From: Lewinella sp. IMCC34191
Lineage (GTDB): Bacteria; Bacteroidota; Bacteroidia; Chitinophagales; Saprospiraceae
Length of the DNA: 64,000 bases
Assembly: GCF_003390935.1 (NCBI RefSeq)
Contig: NZ_QNQZ01000007.1
Span: 186,001-250,000, forward strand
Reading direction: 5' to 3'
The translations under genes were made by a program, and so were the position numbers. This document shows positions 25,129-33,694 of this stretch, one piece after another. The notes below the pieces were generated by a model, which saw nothing but the letters and a program-made list of their open reading frames with translations, was not told the origin of the DNA and searched no databases. How positions within the stretch are numbered: position 1 is the first letter of the stretch; each line of letters starts with the position of its first letter.

Positions 25129-25608
25129 ATGGACGTAGCCAAGGAAATGGAACGGGCCGGCCACGAGTACAAGGCCAACAAGAAATGGGTAGCCCGTACC
25201 AAGGCCCGTCCGCCACGGGATCTGGACGAGCAATTCCACGGAGAGCACGAGGAGGCGTTCAGCCGCATTGACTGCCTGGATTGCGCCAATTGCTGCAAAA
25301 CCACCAGCCCGATATTTCGCGACATCGATATCGACCGGCTGGCCCGTCATCTCGGGATTCGTCCTGCGGAATTGGTAGACCGTCACCTCCATATGGATAA
25401 CGAGGGTGATTACGTCCTTAACCAGGCGCCCTGCCCTTTTCTGGGCGACGATAATTACTGCAGCGTATACGAAGCGCGGCCCCGTGCCTGCCGGGAATAT
25501 CCGCACACCGACCGCAAAAACATGTTGCCCATCCTTCCGTTGACGCTGAGGAACACATTGGTGTGCCCCGCCGTCGCGCGAATACTCCGTTCGCTGCGGG
25601 AAAACTAA
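25129..25608 (+). CDS. YkgJ family cysteine cluster protein
   Basis: A 159-residue cytoplasmic protein with the YkgJ/UPF0153 cysteine pattern: CLDCANCC, then PCPFLGDDNYCSVYEARPRACREYP. The cysteines probably bind zinc or an iron-sulfur cluster. Function unknown. The ATG at 25129, 2 bp after the thyA stop, is preferred over one that overlaps thyA. Likely co-transcribed with thyA and the DUF2254 gene. Confidence 0.88.
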   Translation: MDVAKEMERAGHEYKANKKWVARTKARPPRDLDEQFHGEHEEAFSRIDCLDCANCCKTTSPIFRDIDIDRLARHLGIRPAELVDRHLHMDNEGDYVLNQAPCPFLGDDNYCSVYEARPRACREYPHTDRKNMLPILPLTLRNTLVCPAVARILRSLREN

Positions 25609-25619
25609 AGGAACCGTCC

Positions 25620-27002
25620 GTGAAATACCCCGGTATTAAGAAGCTGTACCGCATCCTCGAGAACTACGGTAAGGAAGCCGTACGCAGCGTGGCGTTCCTG
25701 CCGGTGCCGATGATCTTTACCGCCGTGGTGTTCGGCTACATCTTCTTCTGGTTAGAGAACAACACGACGATCAGTGACTGGACCTCGGAGACCTTCCCCG
25801 CCCTGGCCATCACGAGCCAGGACACCGCCCGGACCATCCTCGGGATGTTTATTGGCGGACTCATCACCCTGACCGTTTTCACCTTCTCGCAGATCATGAT
25901 TCTGCTCAACCAGGTGGCCAATAGCTACAGCCCGCGACTGCTGCCCAAATTGACCGGGGATCGTTCGCTGCAGTTCGTCATGGGCCTGAACTTGGCCACC
26001 ATCGTGCTGAATATCGCGGTGCTTCTGTCCATCCGGAGTAGCGACGATTACAAGATCCCGAATTTCTCGATCCTCATCTGCGTTTTCTTCGGCATTGTCT
26101 GCCTTTGTTTATTTGTCTACTTCGTCACGGCCATCACCAAGCGAATCCAGGTAGACAGCATCGTCAACGCGACCGCGAAGGAAGCGATGGACAGTTTGGA
26201 GCTCCAGAGCGCCCTATTGGAACAGGGGTACGCGGAGCAGGGCGTGCCGGAGAACGTCGGGGAATGGTACGTCGTGCCTTCTCCCATAAGTGGTTACGTC
26301 GGTTCGGTCGACCACGACACGCTGGCTAAGCTCGCGCAGGAGAGCGCCACCCGTTTTTACATCGGCGTCAGTAAGGGGCAGTACGTACCCAAGGGCCTCC
26401 CCCTGATGCAGTCGGAACAAATGCTCGACGAAGACAAGGTGGAGCAGGTCCTATCGGCGGTGGAACCCATTCGGAGTCAGTTTGACGATTGGTATTTGCC
26501 GAACCTTAAACAGCTCACCGAAATCGCGCTGAAGGCCCTGTCACCCGGCATTAACGACCCGGGTACCGCCCTGATGGTCATCGACCGGCAGACGGAGATC
26601 CTCGCCAAGCTGATGGAGGTCCCTCTGTACAATTACTACCGAAGGGAAGAGGGGGGCGAGGTCTGGTTCGCCAGGCACAGCTACCAGGAAGTGTTACAGA
26701 CCCTGATGTCGGAGATGCGCTGCTACGCCAAATTAGATCCGCTGGTCATGCGCCGGCTCTTTCAGATGCTTTACCACCTGTTGGAATTGGCCGCCGGCGG
26801 ACTTAGCTACCGATTGTTTATTCAAGGCGAGATCGCCGCGCTGCTGCGGGACGCCCGGCGTCACATCCGCAACCCGCACGACCGTAAGCAGATAGTGAGG
26901 GATATCTTCCTGCACCGCCGCTCCGTCAAGCACGCGACCCGCCTGCTCGAAAACAAGAATATCTTCGAAGCCGAACCGGAATCGGCCGGGGCGGCAAGTT
27001 AA
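25620..27002 (+). CDS. DUF2254 domain-containing membrane protein
   Basis: A 460-residue inner-membrane protein with four transmembrane helices in the first 180 residues and a large soluble C-terminal part. DUF2254 signs are SYSPRLLPKLTGDRSLQFVMGLNLATIV and LTEIALKALSPGINDPGTALMVID. The start is a GTG 11 bp after the YkgJ stop, preceded by AAAGGA; a longer frame would overlap that gene. Role not established. Its stop overlaps the convergent LOG gene by 4 bp. Confidence 0.85.
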   Translation: MKYPGIKKLYRILENYGKEAVRSVAFLPVPMIFTAVVFGYIFFWLENNTTISDWTSETFPALAITSQDTARTILGMFIGGLITLTVFTFSQIMILLNQVANSYSPRLLPKLTGDRSLQFVMGLNLATIVLNIAVLLSIRSSDDYKIPNFSILICVFFGIVCLCLFVYFVTAITKRIQVDSIVNATAKEAMDSLELQSALLEQGYAEQGVPENVGEWYVVPSPISGYVGSVDHDTLAKLAQESATRFYIGVSKGQYVPKGLPLMQSEQMLDEDKVEQVLSAVEPIRSQFDDWYLPNLKQLTEIALKALSPGINDPGTALMVIDRQTEILAKLMEVPLYNYYRREEGGEVWFARHSYQEVLQTLMSEMRCYAKLDPLVMRRLFQMLYHLLELAAGGLSYRLFIQGEIAALLRDARRHIRNPHDRKQIVRDIFLHRRSVKHATRLLENKNIFEAEPESAGAAS

Positions 27003-27718
27003 AGCTTGTAATTAGGCTCCAGCCGACCGCCTTTCTCGTCGTAAAATTCCTGAATGATGGACAGCACGTCCTCCGGGCTATCGACAATGGGAATCAGGTC
27101 CATATCCTCCGGGCTGATGGTCTTCTCCCGTTCCGACATGGTGTTGAAGATCCAGTCGCGCAGGCCGGACCAGTATTCGGTCCCGACGAGGATCACCGGT
27201 ACCGGGGAAATCTTTTTGGTTTGGATGAGCGTGAGGACCTCGAAGAGCTCGTCCATCGTTCCGAAGCCTCCCGGGCAGCAGACGAAAGCCTGGGCGTACT
27301 TCACGAACATCACCTTGCGGACGAAAAAATAGCGAAAGTCGATGTCCTTATCGTGGTCGACGTAGGCATTGCTGCTCTGCTCGAAGGGGAGGTCGATGTT
27401 CAGGCCGATGCTGGCCCCTTTGCTGTCGTGGGCGCCTTTATTGCCGGCTTCCATGATGCCGGGCCCACCACCGGTGATGATGCCGTAGCCTTCGCGTACG
27501 AGGAGCCGACCGATCTCGGAGGCAAGTTTGTAATACTTATGGTCGGGCTTGGTACGGGCGGAACCGAAGATGCTCACGCACGGCCCGATACGATTCATCA
27601 CTTCAAAACCTTCCACGAATTCGCTGATGACCTTAAACATGGTCCAGCTGTTTTCACCGAAGGGTTCCGTATTCCATCGGCGGGGGGCATGACGTTCAAG
27701 CCCGGTAAAATCACTCAT
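26999..27718 (-). CDS. LOG family protein (TIGR00730 type)
   Basis: A 239-residue Rossmann-like protein of the lysine-decarboxylase-like / LOG family, whose characterised members remove ribose 5-phosphate from AMP or cytokinin nucleotides. Signature motifs GGGPGIMEAGNKGA and PGGFGTMDELFEVL (PGGxGTxxE) are intact. The first 25 residues (LERHAPRRWNTE) are a short extension seen in Bacteroidota members. Activity in this organism is inferred from the family only. Confidence 0.92.
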   Translation of the reverse strand: MSDFTGLERHAPRRWNTEPFGENSWTMFKVISEFVEGFEVMNRIGPCVSIFGSARTKPDHKYYKLASEIGRLLVREGYGIITGGGPGIMEAGNKGAHDSKGASIGLNIDLPFEQSSNAYVDHDKDIDFRYFFVRKVMFVKYAQAFVCCPGGFGTMDELFEVLTLIQTKKISPVPVILVGTEYWSGLRDWIFNTMSEREKTISPEDMDLIPIVDSPEDVLSIIQEFYDEKGGRLEPNYKL

Positions 27719-27892
27719 AATACTATTCGATTATCGGCATCAGGGACAACCCATTTGCCCGAAGGGAATGCCTGAAGACACTTAACGGTTTGAATTGGAA
27801 GAAATTTTAGGGTTCAGGCAACGCTTGTAGACTCCCTTACGTTCTTTCCAGCGAATATTCGCTTAACTACCCAAGAGCCACGACACGGCCAA

Positions 27893-28159
27893 ATGAAACC
27901 TATGAACGCTTCTGCCATCCGGGCTCTGCCCAACCAAAATCGCACCGCCGCCTTAATGCATAAGCTCAGTAGTGAGCTCCGCACGCCGGACCACCGCCTG
28001 CATTCCTTCACCAGGCTGCGCGAAGACCTCTTTCTTGACGCGATGGACATCGAGCTGCTCGTGGCCGGGTTGGAGAGCAAATTAGAATACTACCTCACGG
28101 AGGAAGAAGCCGGCCAGATTGAAACCGTCGGTGATCTCCAGCATTTCTTTCTGCGGTAA
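27893..28159 (+). CDS. Acyl-carrier-protein-like protein lacking the phosphopantetheine serine
   Basis: An 88-residue, mostly helical protein. Its second half follows the ACP pattern: LREDLFLDAMDIELLVAGLESKLEYYL, then EEEAGQIETVGDLQHFF, equivalent to DDLGLDSLDxVELxxxLEExF ... I.TVGDL. The residue matching the modified serine is Ala50 (DAMD instead of DSLD), so it should not carry 4'-phosphopantetheine. It could be a structural or regulatory ACP homologue. An alternative start is at 27902. No fatty-acid or polyketide genes are adjacent. Confidence 0.7.
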   Translation: MKPMNASAIRALPNQNRTAALMHKLSSELRTPDHRLHSFTRLREDLFLDAMDIELLVAGLESKLEYYLTEEEAGQIETVGDLQHFFLR

Positions 28160-28163
28160 TCAT

Positions 28164-28559
28164 CTATTTGGAGGGCGGTCCTTCCGAATCGGGCCGGCCC
28201 CGCTGTAGATCGAAATCGAACAGGAAGCCCTGGAAGTGGGAACGCAAAAGTAGGCGGTCCCCCTCCAGCGCGACGATCTCGTAGGTCATCGCCGGCGTTA
28301 CGCCCGTCGTGGTGATCTCCTCCTCGGTTCGCTCGTAGGTACCCGTTTGGGCATCCTCGGCCATCAGGTTCGTTTCGAAGCGGCCATCCTCACCAAAAGC
28401 GAAGTAAAGCCCGGCGAGTACGCCGGTTTTGACGTTGTCCCGGCGGGCCTCGACGAGTTCCCAGCGTCCCTCCAGGGCGGAAACTTGCTCCTCGGTCAGT
28501 TCCGGTTCGGAGCCACAGGCACACAGTAAAAACAGCAGCAGGGCTGAAAAAATACGCAT
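28164..28559 (-). CDS. Small lipoprotein, lipocalin-like
   Basis: A 131-residue lipoprotein: MRIFSALLLFLLCACGSE with lipobox LLCAC. The mature part (LEGRWELVEARRDN ... AFGEDGRFETNL ... YEIVALEGDRLLLRS) has the WELVE/GRF pattern of lipocalin-like lipoproteins common in Bacteroidota. The chosen start removes eight residues that are not signal-like. Function unknown. It is convergent with the ACP-like gene, with 4 bp between the stops. Confidence 0.7.
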   Translation of the reverse strand: MRIFSALLLFLLCACGSEPELTEEQVSALEGRWELVEARRDNVKTGVLAGLYFAFGEDGRFETNLMAEDAQTGTYERTEEEITTTGVTPAMTYEIVALEGDRLLLRSHFQGFLFDFDLQRGRPDSEGPPSK

Positions 28560-28613
28560 AGTCAGGGGGGTTGCATTTCCCAAAACGCAGCAAAGGGTGG
28601 ATTGTTAAACCGG

Positions 28614-29558
28614 CTACCGTGCCGCCCGGCGTAGACGGTCATTGATGGCCAGACCCAGGCCGTTTTCCGGTACCATTTCAACGGTAGCTTCCCGGTATCC
28701 CGCGTCCGCGAGTGAGCGCAGGGTGACAAACAGCCGGTGAGCAGCCTCCTCCAGCTGGCCATTCTCCGAAAGACTGTACTCGTATGCGTTGCGTGCCGGA
28801 GATCCAAACCGTACTATGGCGTGCTCGGCGGTACCTGACCCGTCCGCTCGCTCAACCAGTGTAAGCGGTACGCCGGGAGAATAGTGCCGCGATAGCATGC
28901 CCGGGGCTTCCGGTCGGCTACTGCCATGGGTCCGTACGCTGACCGATTGCTGCAGAATGTCCTCCAGCTGCTCGACGGGCGTGCCTCCTTTTCGTAGGAC
29001 GATCGGTTGGCCGTTCCCGTCAAAGGTGACGATGGTACTTTCTAAGCCCACGCGGCACGCGCCACCGTCCAGGATGTAATCGATCCGGTCACCCAGTTGG
29101 TCGGCTACGTGCCGCGCGGTCACGGGGCTGACGTAACCAAAGGGATTGGCACTTGGCGCGGCTACGGGGAAGTCGACGCGGGATAGCACATCGCGCGTCA
29201 GGGGGTGGTCCGGTACCCGCAGCGCAACGGTCCCCAGGCCGGCGGTAACCAGGTCGGGTACGGTAGGTTGGCGCTCTAACACCAGGGTAAGTGGTCCCGG
29301 CCAGCAGGCCTCCGCCAGCGCACGGGCTCCCTCGGGTACGCGGCGGGCGTAACGAAAGATGCGGTCCGTGTCCGATTGATGCAGAATTAGCGGATCGAAG
29401 CTGGGGCGGTTCTTGGCGCGAAAGATATTGGTGACGGCCCGTAGATTCAGGGCGTGGCCGCCCAGGCCATATACCGTTTCGGTCGGTAGTGCCACGAGTT
29501 CACCGCGGCTGAGGCGTTGGGCGGCTTCCGCCGGGTCCGTTCCGATAATCGCTTGCAC
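28614..29558 (-). CDS. L-threonylcarbamoyladenylate synthase (Sua5/YrdC family)
   Basis: Makes threonylcarbamoyl-AMP for the t6A37 modification of ANN-decoding tRNAs. The 314 residues include the YrdC domain (LPTETVYGLGGHAL, FRAKNRPSFDPLILH, APSANPFGYVSPV, DGG near 160) and a C-terminal Sua5 domain after about 200, so it is the long Sua5 type. The start is GTG. A perfect -7 box TAGCTTTG ends five bases before it, predicting a leaderless transcript. Confidence 0.95.
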   Translation of the reverse strand: MQAIIGTDPAEAAQRLSRGELVALPTETVYGLGGHALNLRAVTNIFRAKNRPSFDPLILHQSDTDRIFRYARRVPEGARALAEACWPGPLTLVLERQPTVPDLVTAGLGTVALRVPDHPLTRDVLSRVDFPVAAPSANPFGYVSPVTARHVADQLGDRIDYILDGGACRVGLESTIVTFDGNGQPIVLRKGGTPVEQLEDILQQSVSVRTHGSSRPEAPGMLSRHYSPGVPLTLVERADGSGTAEHAIVRFGSPARNAYEYSLSENGQLEEAAHRLFVTLRSLADAGYREATVEMVPENGLGLAINDRLRRAAR

Positions 29559-29563
29559 GGCCG

Positions 29564-29571
29564 CAAAGCTA
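29564..29571 (-). promoter_or_regulatory. -7 promoter box for the Sua5 gene, predicted leaderless
   Basis: TAGCTTTG (minus strand) matches TAnnTTTG and is separated by five bases from the GTG start at 29558. It lies just past the stop of the next gene upstream (29577-30470), which is on the same strand. Confidence 0.55.
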
Positions 29572-29576
29572 GCGTG

Positions 29577-30470
29577 CTAATGGTAGACGGTATAGCTGAT
29601 GTAGGGAATCGGGGCGGCAAATACGCTTTCCGCATCGAGAAAGACCCCCATGACGCCGTACGACCAGCGGTGCCTCCGCTTGGCGACGGACACGTTCAGC
29701 GATGGCAGGATGCCCAGACCGTCAAATTTGTCGAAGTACCCTAGCATTTCTCCGTAGAGGTGCAACCGGCGGCTTACCCGCACGCCCGTACCTACGCGGA
29801 AGTTCATGATCGATCCTCCGCCACCGCCGTAGAACATACCGACGCCGGCGTGAAAAAACTGGGAGGCACTCCCTACGGTAAGCATCGAGGTCAGGTCGCC
29901 AACTACCGGAAATTCCTCCCCCGCAGCGGCGGCGATCGGCACGATCAGAAATTCGTTGCTCACCCCGATGTGCAGGTAGTCATTCAGCGAGGTGCGGTAG
30001 CGTTGGCTGAACAGGATGCCCAGCGGCCCGGCCAGTCCGGTACCGATCTGGAAGTGATCGTTGAGGCTCCAGTCGATGGAGTTGTAGATCAGCATGACCG
30101 ATTTGAATCGCCGATCGCTTGAATAAGGAAGCGCCGTACGGAGATAGGTGAGATCGTCGAGATCGCGGATAGCAACGGATGAGCGTGTATCCCGAAATGG
30201 CAATGACTGCTCGGGAACGTAGAGGCCCAGGTGGCGAAGCTCATCGGTGGGAATGGCCACGGGTTCGGGGACGGTGGCCATGAGAAGGTACAGGCTGTCC
30301 GGAGTTATGCTCATCACCGTACCCCGCAGGCGGGTGTAGTCGCGGAGTATGACCTGGTGCGTCTGGCTGGTGTCGCCTATACCGACCAGGGGGTTGATGC
30401 GATCTTCATAATTTTGAGCCGGCAAGGTACAAGCCGAAATAACCAGAAAAAGCCACAGAGAAATGCGCAT
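29577..30470 (-). CDS. Secreted protein, outer-membrane-like, unknown function
   Basis: A 297-residue exported protein with signal peptide MRISLWLFLVISACTLPAQ. Residues about 25-80 look like a small beta domain (QVILRDYTRLRGTVMSITPDSLYL), followed by a Gly- and aromatic-rich region with alternating strands (GVGMFYGGGGGSIMNFRVGTG) that ends in YISYTVYH, suggesting a small barrel. No named family recognised. The start was chosen for the signal peptide; an upstream in-frame extension of 42 residues is not plausible. Confidence 0.72.
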   Translation of the reverse strand: MRISLWLFLVISACTLPAQNYEDRINPLVGIGDTSQTHQVILRDYTRLRGTVMSITPDSLYLLMATVPEPVAIPTDELRHLGLYVPEQSLPFRDTRSSVAIRDLDDLTYLRTALPYSSDRRFKSVMLIYNSIDWSLNDHFQIGTGLAGPLGILFSQRYRTSLNDYLHIGVSNEFLIVPIAAAAGEEFPVVGDLTSMLTVGSASQFFHAGVGMFYGGGGGSIMNFRVGTGVRVSRRLHLYGEMLGYFDKFDGLGILPSLNVSVAKRRHRWSYGVMGVFLDAESVFAAPIPYISYTVYH

Positions 30471-30546
30471 GCAGGGTGGGGTGTACCGTAATGGACGGTA
30501 AGTTAGCCCTCCGGCGTTTGTCAGTGGCACCAATTCCAGTAATCCT

Positions 30547-31329
30547 TTGAAAGCTCTCCGGGACGTTGTCCATAGCCGCCCAAACCGGCTTTTCATCTAT
30601 CTGGCCGGATTCTTCGTGGCCAACGCGCTGGTGGCCGAACTGATCGGGGTGAAGATATTCGCCCTGGAAACCACCCTCGGTCTGGAACCCTGGAAGCTCA
30701 ATCTTTTTGGGGAAGAGGGGGCCCTGCAATTCAGCGCCGGCGTACTCCTGTGGCCGGTTGTCTTCGTGATCACCGACCTGCTGAACGAGTACTTCGGCGA
30801 ACGGGGCGTACGCCTGCTTAGCTACTTGACCGTGGTCCTCATCGGCTATGCCTTTCTCATGATCTTTCTCGCTATTCAGCTCGAACCGGCGGAGTGGTGG
30901 CGCGACGGAGCGCAGGTACAAGGTGTTCCAGATAATCAGGCGGCCTTCCGGGTAACCTTCGGTCAGGGGCTATTCATCATCGTCGGCTCCCTCACGGCCT
31001 TTCTCGTGGCGCAGCTTACCGATGTTTTCGTCTTTCACCGAATTCGGGAGCGGACGGGCAACGCGCGCCTATGGCTCCGCGCTACGGGGTCGACCCTGGT
31101 CAGTCAGCTGGTCGACAGTTTCGTAGTTCTCTACATCGCCTTCATGCTAGGTCCCCAGTTATTTGGGGGCGTAAGTGAACCGTGGCCCTGGTCTCGCCTG
31201 CTTGCCGTCGCTACCGTCCAGTACGGTTTCAAGTTTACCATGGCCGTCCTGCTTACGCCGGTTATCTACTGGGGGCACGATCTTATTGACCGCTATCTAG
31301 GGATTGACCGGTCAGCGCCGGAGCTATAG
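30547..31329 (+). CDS. Queuosine precursor transporter (YhhQ/DUF165 family)
   Basis: A 260-residue inner-membrane protein with about six helices. Family features are YLAGFFVANALVAELIGVKIF, WPVVFVITDLLNEYFGERGVR and ATGSTLVSQLVDSFVVLYIAF, the conserved VVFxxTDLxNExxG and STxxSQxxDS motifs. Members import queuine or preQ-type precursors for tRNA queuosine. The start is TTG. Its last 47 bp overlap the convergent GDYXXLXY gene. Confidence 0.93.
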   Translation: MKALRDVVHSRPNRLFIYLAGFFVANALVAELIGVKIFALETTLGLEPWKLNLFGEEGALQFSAGVLLWPVVFVITDLLNEYFGERGVRLLSYLTVVLIGYAFLMIFLAIQLEPAEWWRDGAQVQGVPDNQAAFRVTFGQGLFIIVGSLTAFLVAQLTDVFVFHRIRERTGNARLWLRATGSTLVSQLVDSFVVLYIAFMLGPQLFGGVSEPWPWSRLLAVATVQYGFKFTMAVLLTPVIYWGHDLIDRYLGIDRSAPEL

Positions 31330-31834
31330 GCTGTCGATCCTCATCCCACAGGCCGACCAATACGGCCTCACCGAATTCATCGATCATCAGGCCTCCGTAA
31401 CGGGCCCGGGCGAAACGCTCCGCGGTGCCTTCCTGAAAAAAGTAGCTGTCCGCGGCCAGCTTGACGATTCCGGAGCGCATTCTACCTGCGCGCCGCCGCC
31501 TGAATTGTATTATCCGTTCTCTTTCCGCTAGGGGGGAGACGTTGGGCTGTATTCGTTGGAATCGGGCTACGTTAGCGTCGTCCGTAGTGAAGACCAGGTA
31601 GCCGAGCGGCGGTATCTCCGAGCGAACGAGGTCGTCATCAATCCGGTACCGCAGCTGCATATAGTCACCCTGTAGCAGGGAGCGCGGGTCCACGGGCGCC
31701 AGTTCGAATAAGGCCAGTTCACCCCGTGAGATGATTCGTTCCTTGTCGGCAACGAACCAGATGGTGTAAGCGACAACCGCGAGTACGCCGAGGAAGGGAA
31801 GTATGCGTCGCCAATTACTCACGGCTGCGGGCAT
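31283..31834 (-). CDS. GDYXXLXY domain-containing protein
   Basis: A 183-residue protein with one N-terminal transmembrane helix (ILPFLGVLAVVAYTIWFVA) and a periplasmic domain carrying the namesake motif GDYMQLRYRI. Proteins of this family are encoded with DUF2157 and DUF4401 membrane proteins, exactly as here; their joint role is unknown. It overlaps the DUF4401 gene upstream by 20 bp, so expression is coupled. Confidence 0.9.
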   Translation of the reverse strand: MPAAVSNWRRILPFLGVLAVVAYTIWFVADKERIISRGELALFELAPVDPRSLLQGDYMQLRYRIDDDLVRSEIPPLGYLVFTTDDANVARFQRIQPNVSPLAERERIIQFRRRRAGRMRSGIVKLAADSYFFQEGTAERFARARYGGLMIDEFGEAVLVGLWDEDRQPIAPALTGQSLDSGQ

Positions 31835-32726
31835 TTATCCGGTGGAGGACGAAATAGGCTACCAACAGAAGACTGCCCACCAGCATCAGGTTGATCGATT
31901 TTCCGAGCAGGTCCCACCGCAGATCGTAGTAGTACTGTACGGTAAAGTAGGCCAGTCCCGCGATGGCAAGGCCGATACCCAGCAGGTGCTGATTACGAAA
32001 GCTGAGAATCAGCAGCAGCAGGCAGCCCAGGAAGAGCGGCAGGACGGTCGGAATCCCGCCGGCATTCGGAAAGAGAACACCGACCCAGCGGCACCAGACA
32101 AGGGTGAGCATAAATCCCACGGCGATACCGGACCGGAACGGGGAGAGTCGCCGGTCGCTTACCAGCCGGTACTCGTAGAAAGTGAGCCCTGTCAGAATCG
32201 CAGCGCAACCGAACAGTGCCAGCCAGGTCCACCAGGGGGACTGCTCTACCAAGTGGAGAAATACCAGGCAACCGGGCAGGGACAAGGCGGCCAAAAGGAT
32301 CAGGTAATAGTTGCGGGTGAACACCACCGTAGCCAGCGCGATAACGAGCACCGGAATAACGAGAAAAGCGGTTTCGATGGACGGCGGCAGGCCCACCATG
32401 ATCAAGCCAACGCCCACCAGGTAGCCGCATACGGTCGTGGTGGCCAGGAAGGCCTCCCTGTGCGTCCGCCCGAGGAGGATCGTGACGATGATGAGCACGA
32501 TACCCAGGCCTACGGAGACGATTGGCTCCTCGAGCAAGTTGGTGAGCCACAGGAACAGGAGGAACAGCAGACTGGACAGAAAACCGCCCAGCCCGGAGAG
32601 TACGCGGAGCGCCTGGTCGCTGTCGTTTCCCTGCCGTAGGCGCTCGTCCGCCTCCAGTTCCGGTTCCCGGATCGTAAAGGGCGACCGGGCGCGATCCTGG
32701 AGGTAATCAATCGTTCGTCTGTCCAC
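31815..32726 (-). CDS. DUF4401 domain-containing membrane protein
   Basis: A 303-residue inner-membrane protein with about ten predicted helices after a short charged N-terminus. Pattern and context (DUF2157 upstream, GDYXXLXY downstream, both overlapping by 20 bp) identify it as DUF4401. Function unknown. The three proteins may form one complex (inference). Confidence 0.85.
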   Translation of the reverse strand: MDRRTIDYLQDRARSPFTIREPELEADERLRQGNDSDQALRVLSGLGGFLSSLLFLLFLWLTNLLEEPIVSVGLGIVLIIVTILLGRTHREAFLATTTVCGYLVGVGLIMVGLPPSIETAFLVIPVLVIALATVVFTRNYYLILLAALSLPGCLVFLHLVEQSPWWTWLALFGCAAILTGLTFYEYRLVSDRRLSPFRSGIAVGFMLTLVWCRWVGVLFPNAGGIPTVLPLFLGCLLLLILSFRNQHLLGIGLAIAGLAYFTVQYYYDLRWDLLGKSINLMLVGSLLLVAYFVLHRINARSRE

Positions 32727-33660
32727 GCCAGCTGCGGTTGAGTCGGTTAAGGTAATGGACCAGCAGGGTCACGCCACCCAGGATGAGCAGGCCGGCAAGC
32801 AGGAAACTATCGAGAAAATTCGCCCAGCGCAGCAGCAGAAAATTCAGGGTGATGAGGCTGCCTCCACCCACCAGCGCGAGGTAATAGATCGAACGCTGGC
32901 GCAGGGCGAGCAAGACCCAGCCGGCGTAGGCCAGCGCGGCGAAGAGAACCGTAAAGAACAGCTGCTGTGGGTAGTCGTCGTAGGCCCCGGCACTGATGTT
33001 GACGGTGGCTACGATGACCGCCCAGAAGGCGACCAGCTGCAACAGCCAGTTGAAACTCGGGCGCGTACGGAAGCGGGACCAGAGGTACATCCAGCAGATC
33101 AGGTTACAGCCGAAGAGGAGCATGCCGGTAACCAGGAAAGAGAGCTCGATACCGATTTGCTGGGTGTAGGTGATGAAGGCGGCGTTGATCAGGCCGACAA
33201 AAACGAGGTAGAGGGGCGCGAAGGGAACGGAGACTACCCACGGTAGGCTGAGCACCAACCAGCCAAAGAAAAAATCATAGGCGTTGGCGCCGGTCTGATA
33301 CACCTGGCCGAGAACCGCCAGGACGGCACCGATCAGCACGACGGCCGCAGTATGTACTACCGAGCGGGTGAGCCGTGGGAGGGGAGCAAAGGACCCGGTA
33401 AGACCGGCTATCAAAAAGGTGCCGAGAGCGATACCGATCTTGGTACGTCCGGAAAGGGCCTCCCAGTTGTACGCGAAGAAGAAAAAAATGCCGCTCAGTA
33501 AAAAGGACGCGCCCGCACCGAGGAGCAAATATTCGAGCAGCCGGCGCCAATCTCGTTCGGAGGCGTAAACATCGGTTTCCAGCGTTCGCTTGACATCCTC
33601 CGTTCGCCAATCGCTGTTTCGGGCGACCAGGTGAATTTCTTCGCGACTCGCTTTGTGCAT
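32707..33660 (-). CDS. DUF2157 domain-containing membrane protein
   Basis: A 317-residue protein beginning with a cytoplasmic DUF2157 region (VYASERDWRRLLEYLLLGAGASFLLSGIFFFFAYNW) followed by about nine helices. It is the first gene of the DUF2157/DUF4401/GDYXXLXY operon. Known only as a conserved domain; no activity established. Confidence 0.87.
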   Translation of the reverse strand: MHKASREEIHLVARNSDWRTEDVKRTLETDVYASERDWRRLLEYLLLGAGASFLLSGIFFFFAYNWEALSGRTKIGIALGTFLIAGLTGSFAPLPRLTRSVVHTAAVVLIGAVLAVLGQVYQTGANAYDFFFGWLVLSLPWVVSVPFAPLYLVFVGLINAAFITYTQQIGIELSFLVTGMLLFGCNLICWMYLWSRFRTRPSFNWLLQLVAFWAVIVATVNISAGAYDDYPQQLFFTVLFAALAYAGWVLLALRQRSIYYLALVGGGSLITLNFLLLRWANFLDSFLLAGLLILGGVTLLVHYLNRLNRSWRGQTND

Positions 33661-33694
33661 GGCACTAAATTACGCTTTCCTTCCGCTTTCGAAA

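Noticed and set aside
27814-28080. 88-codon minus-strand frame
   Set aside because: Opposite the ACP-like gene, which has a recognisable domain.
31483-31500. TACCTGCGCGCCGCCGCC, similar to the shared 17-base motif (also near 44212)
   Set aside because: Lies inside coding sequence and differs from the exact 13-mer; likely chance in GC-rich codons.
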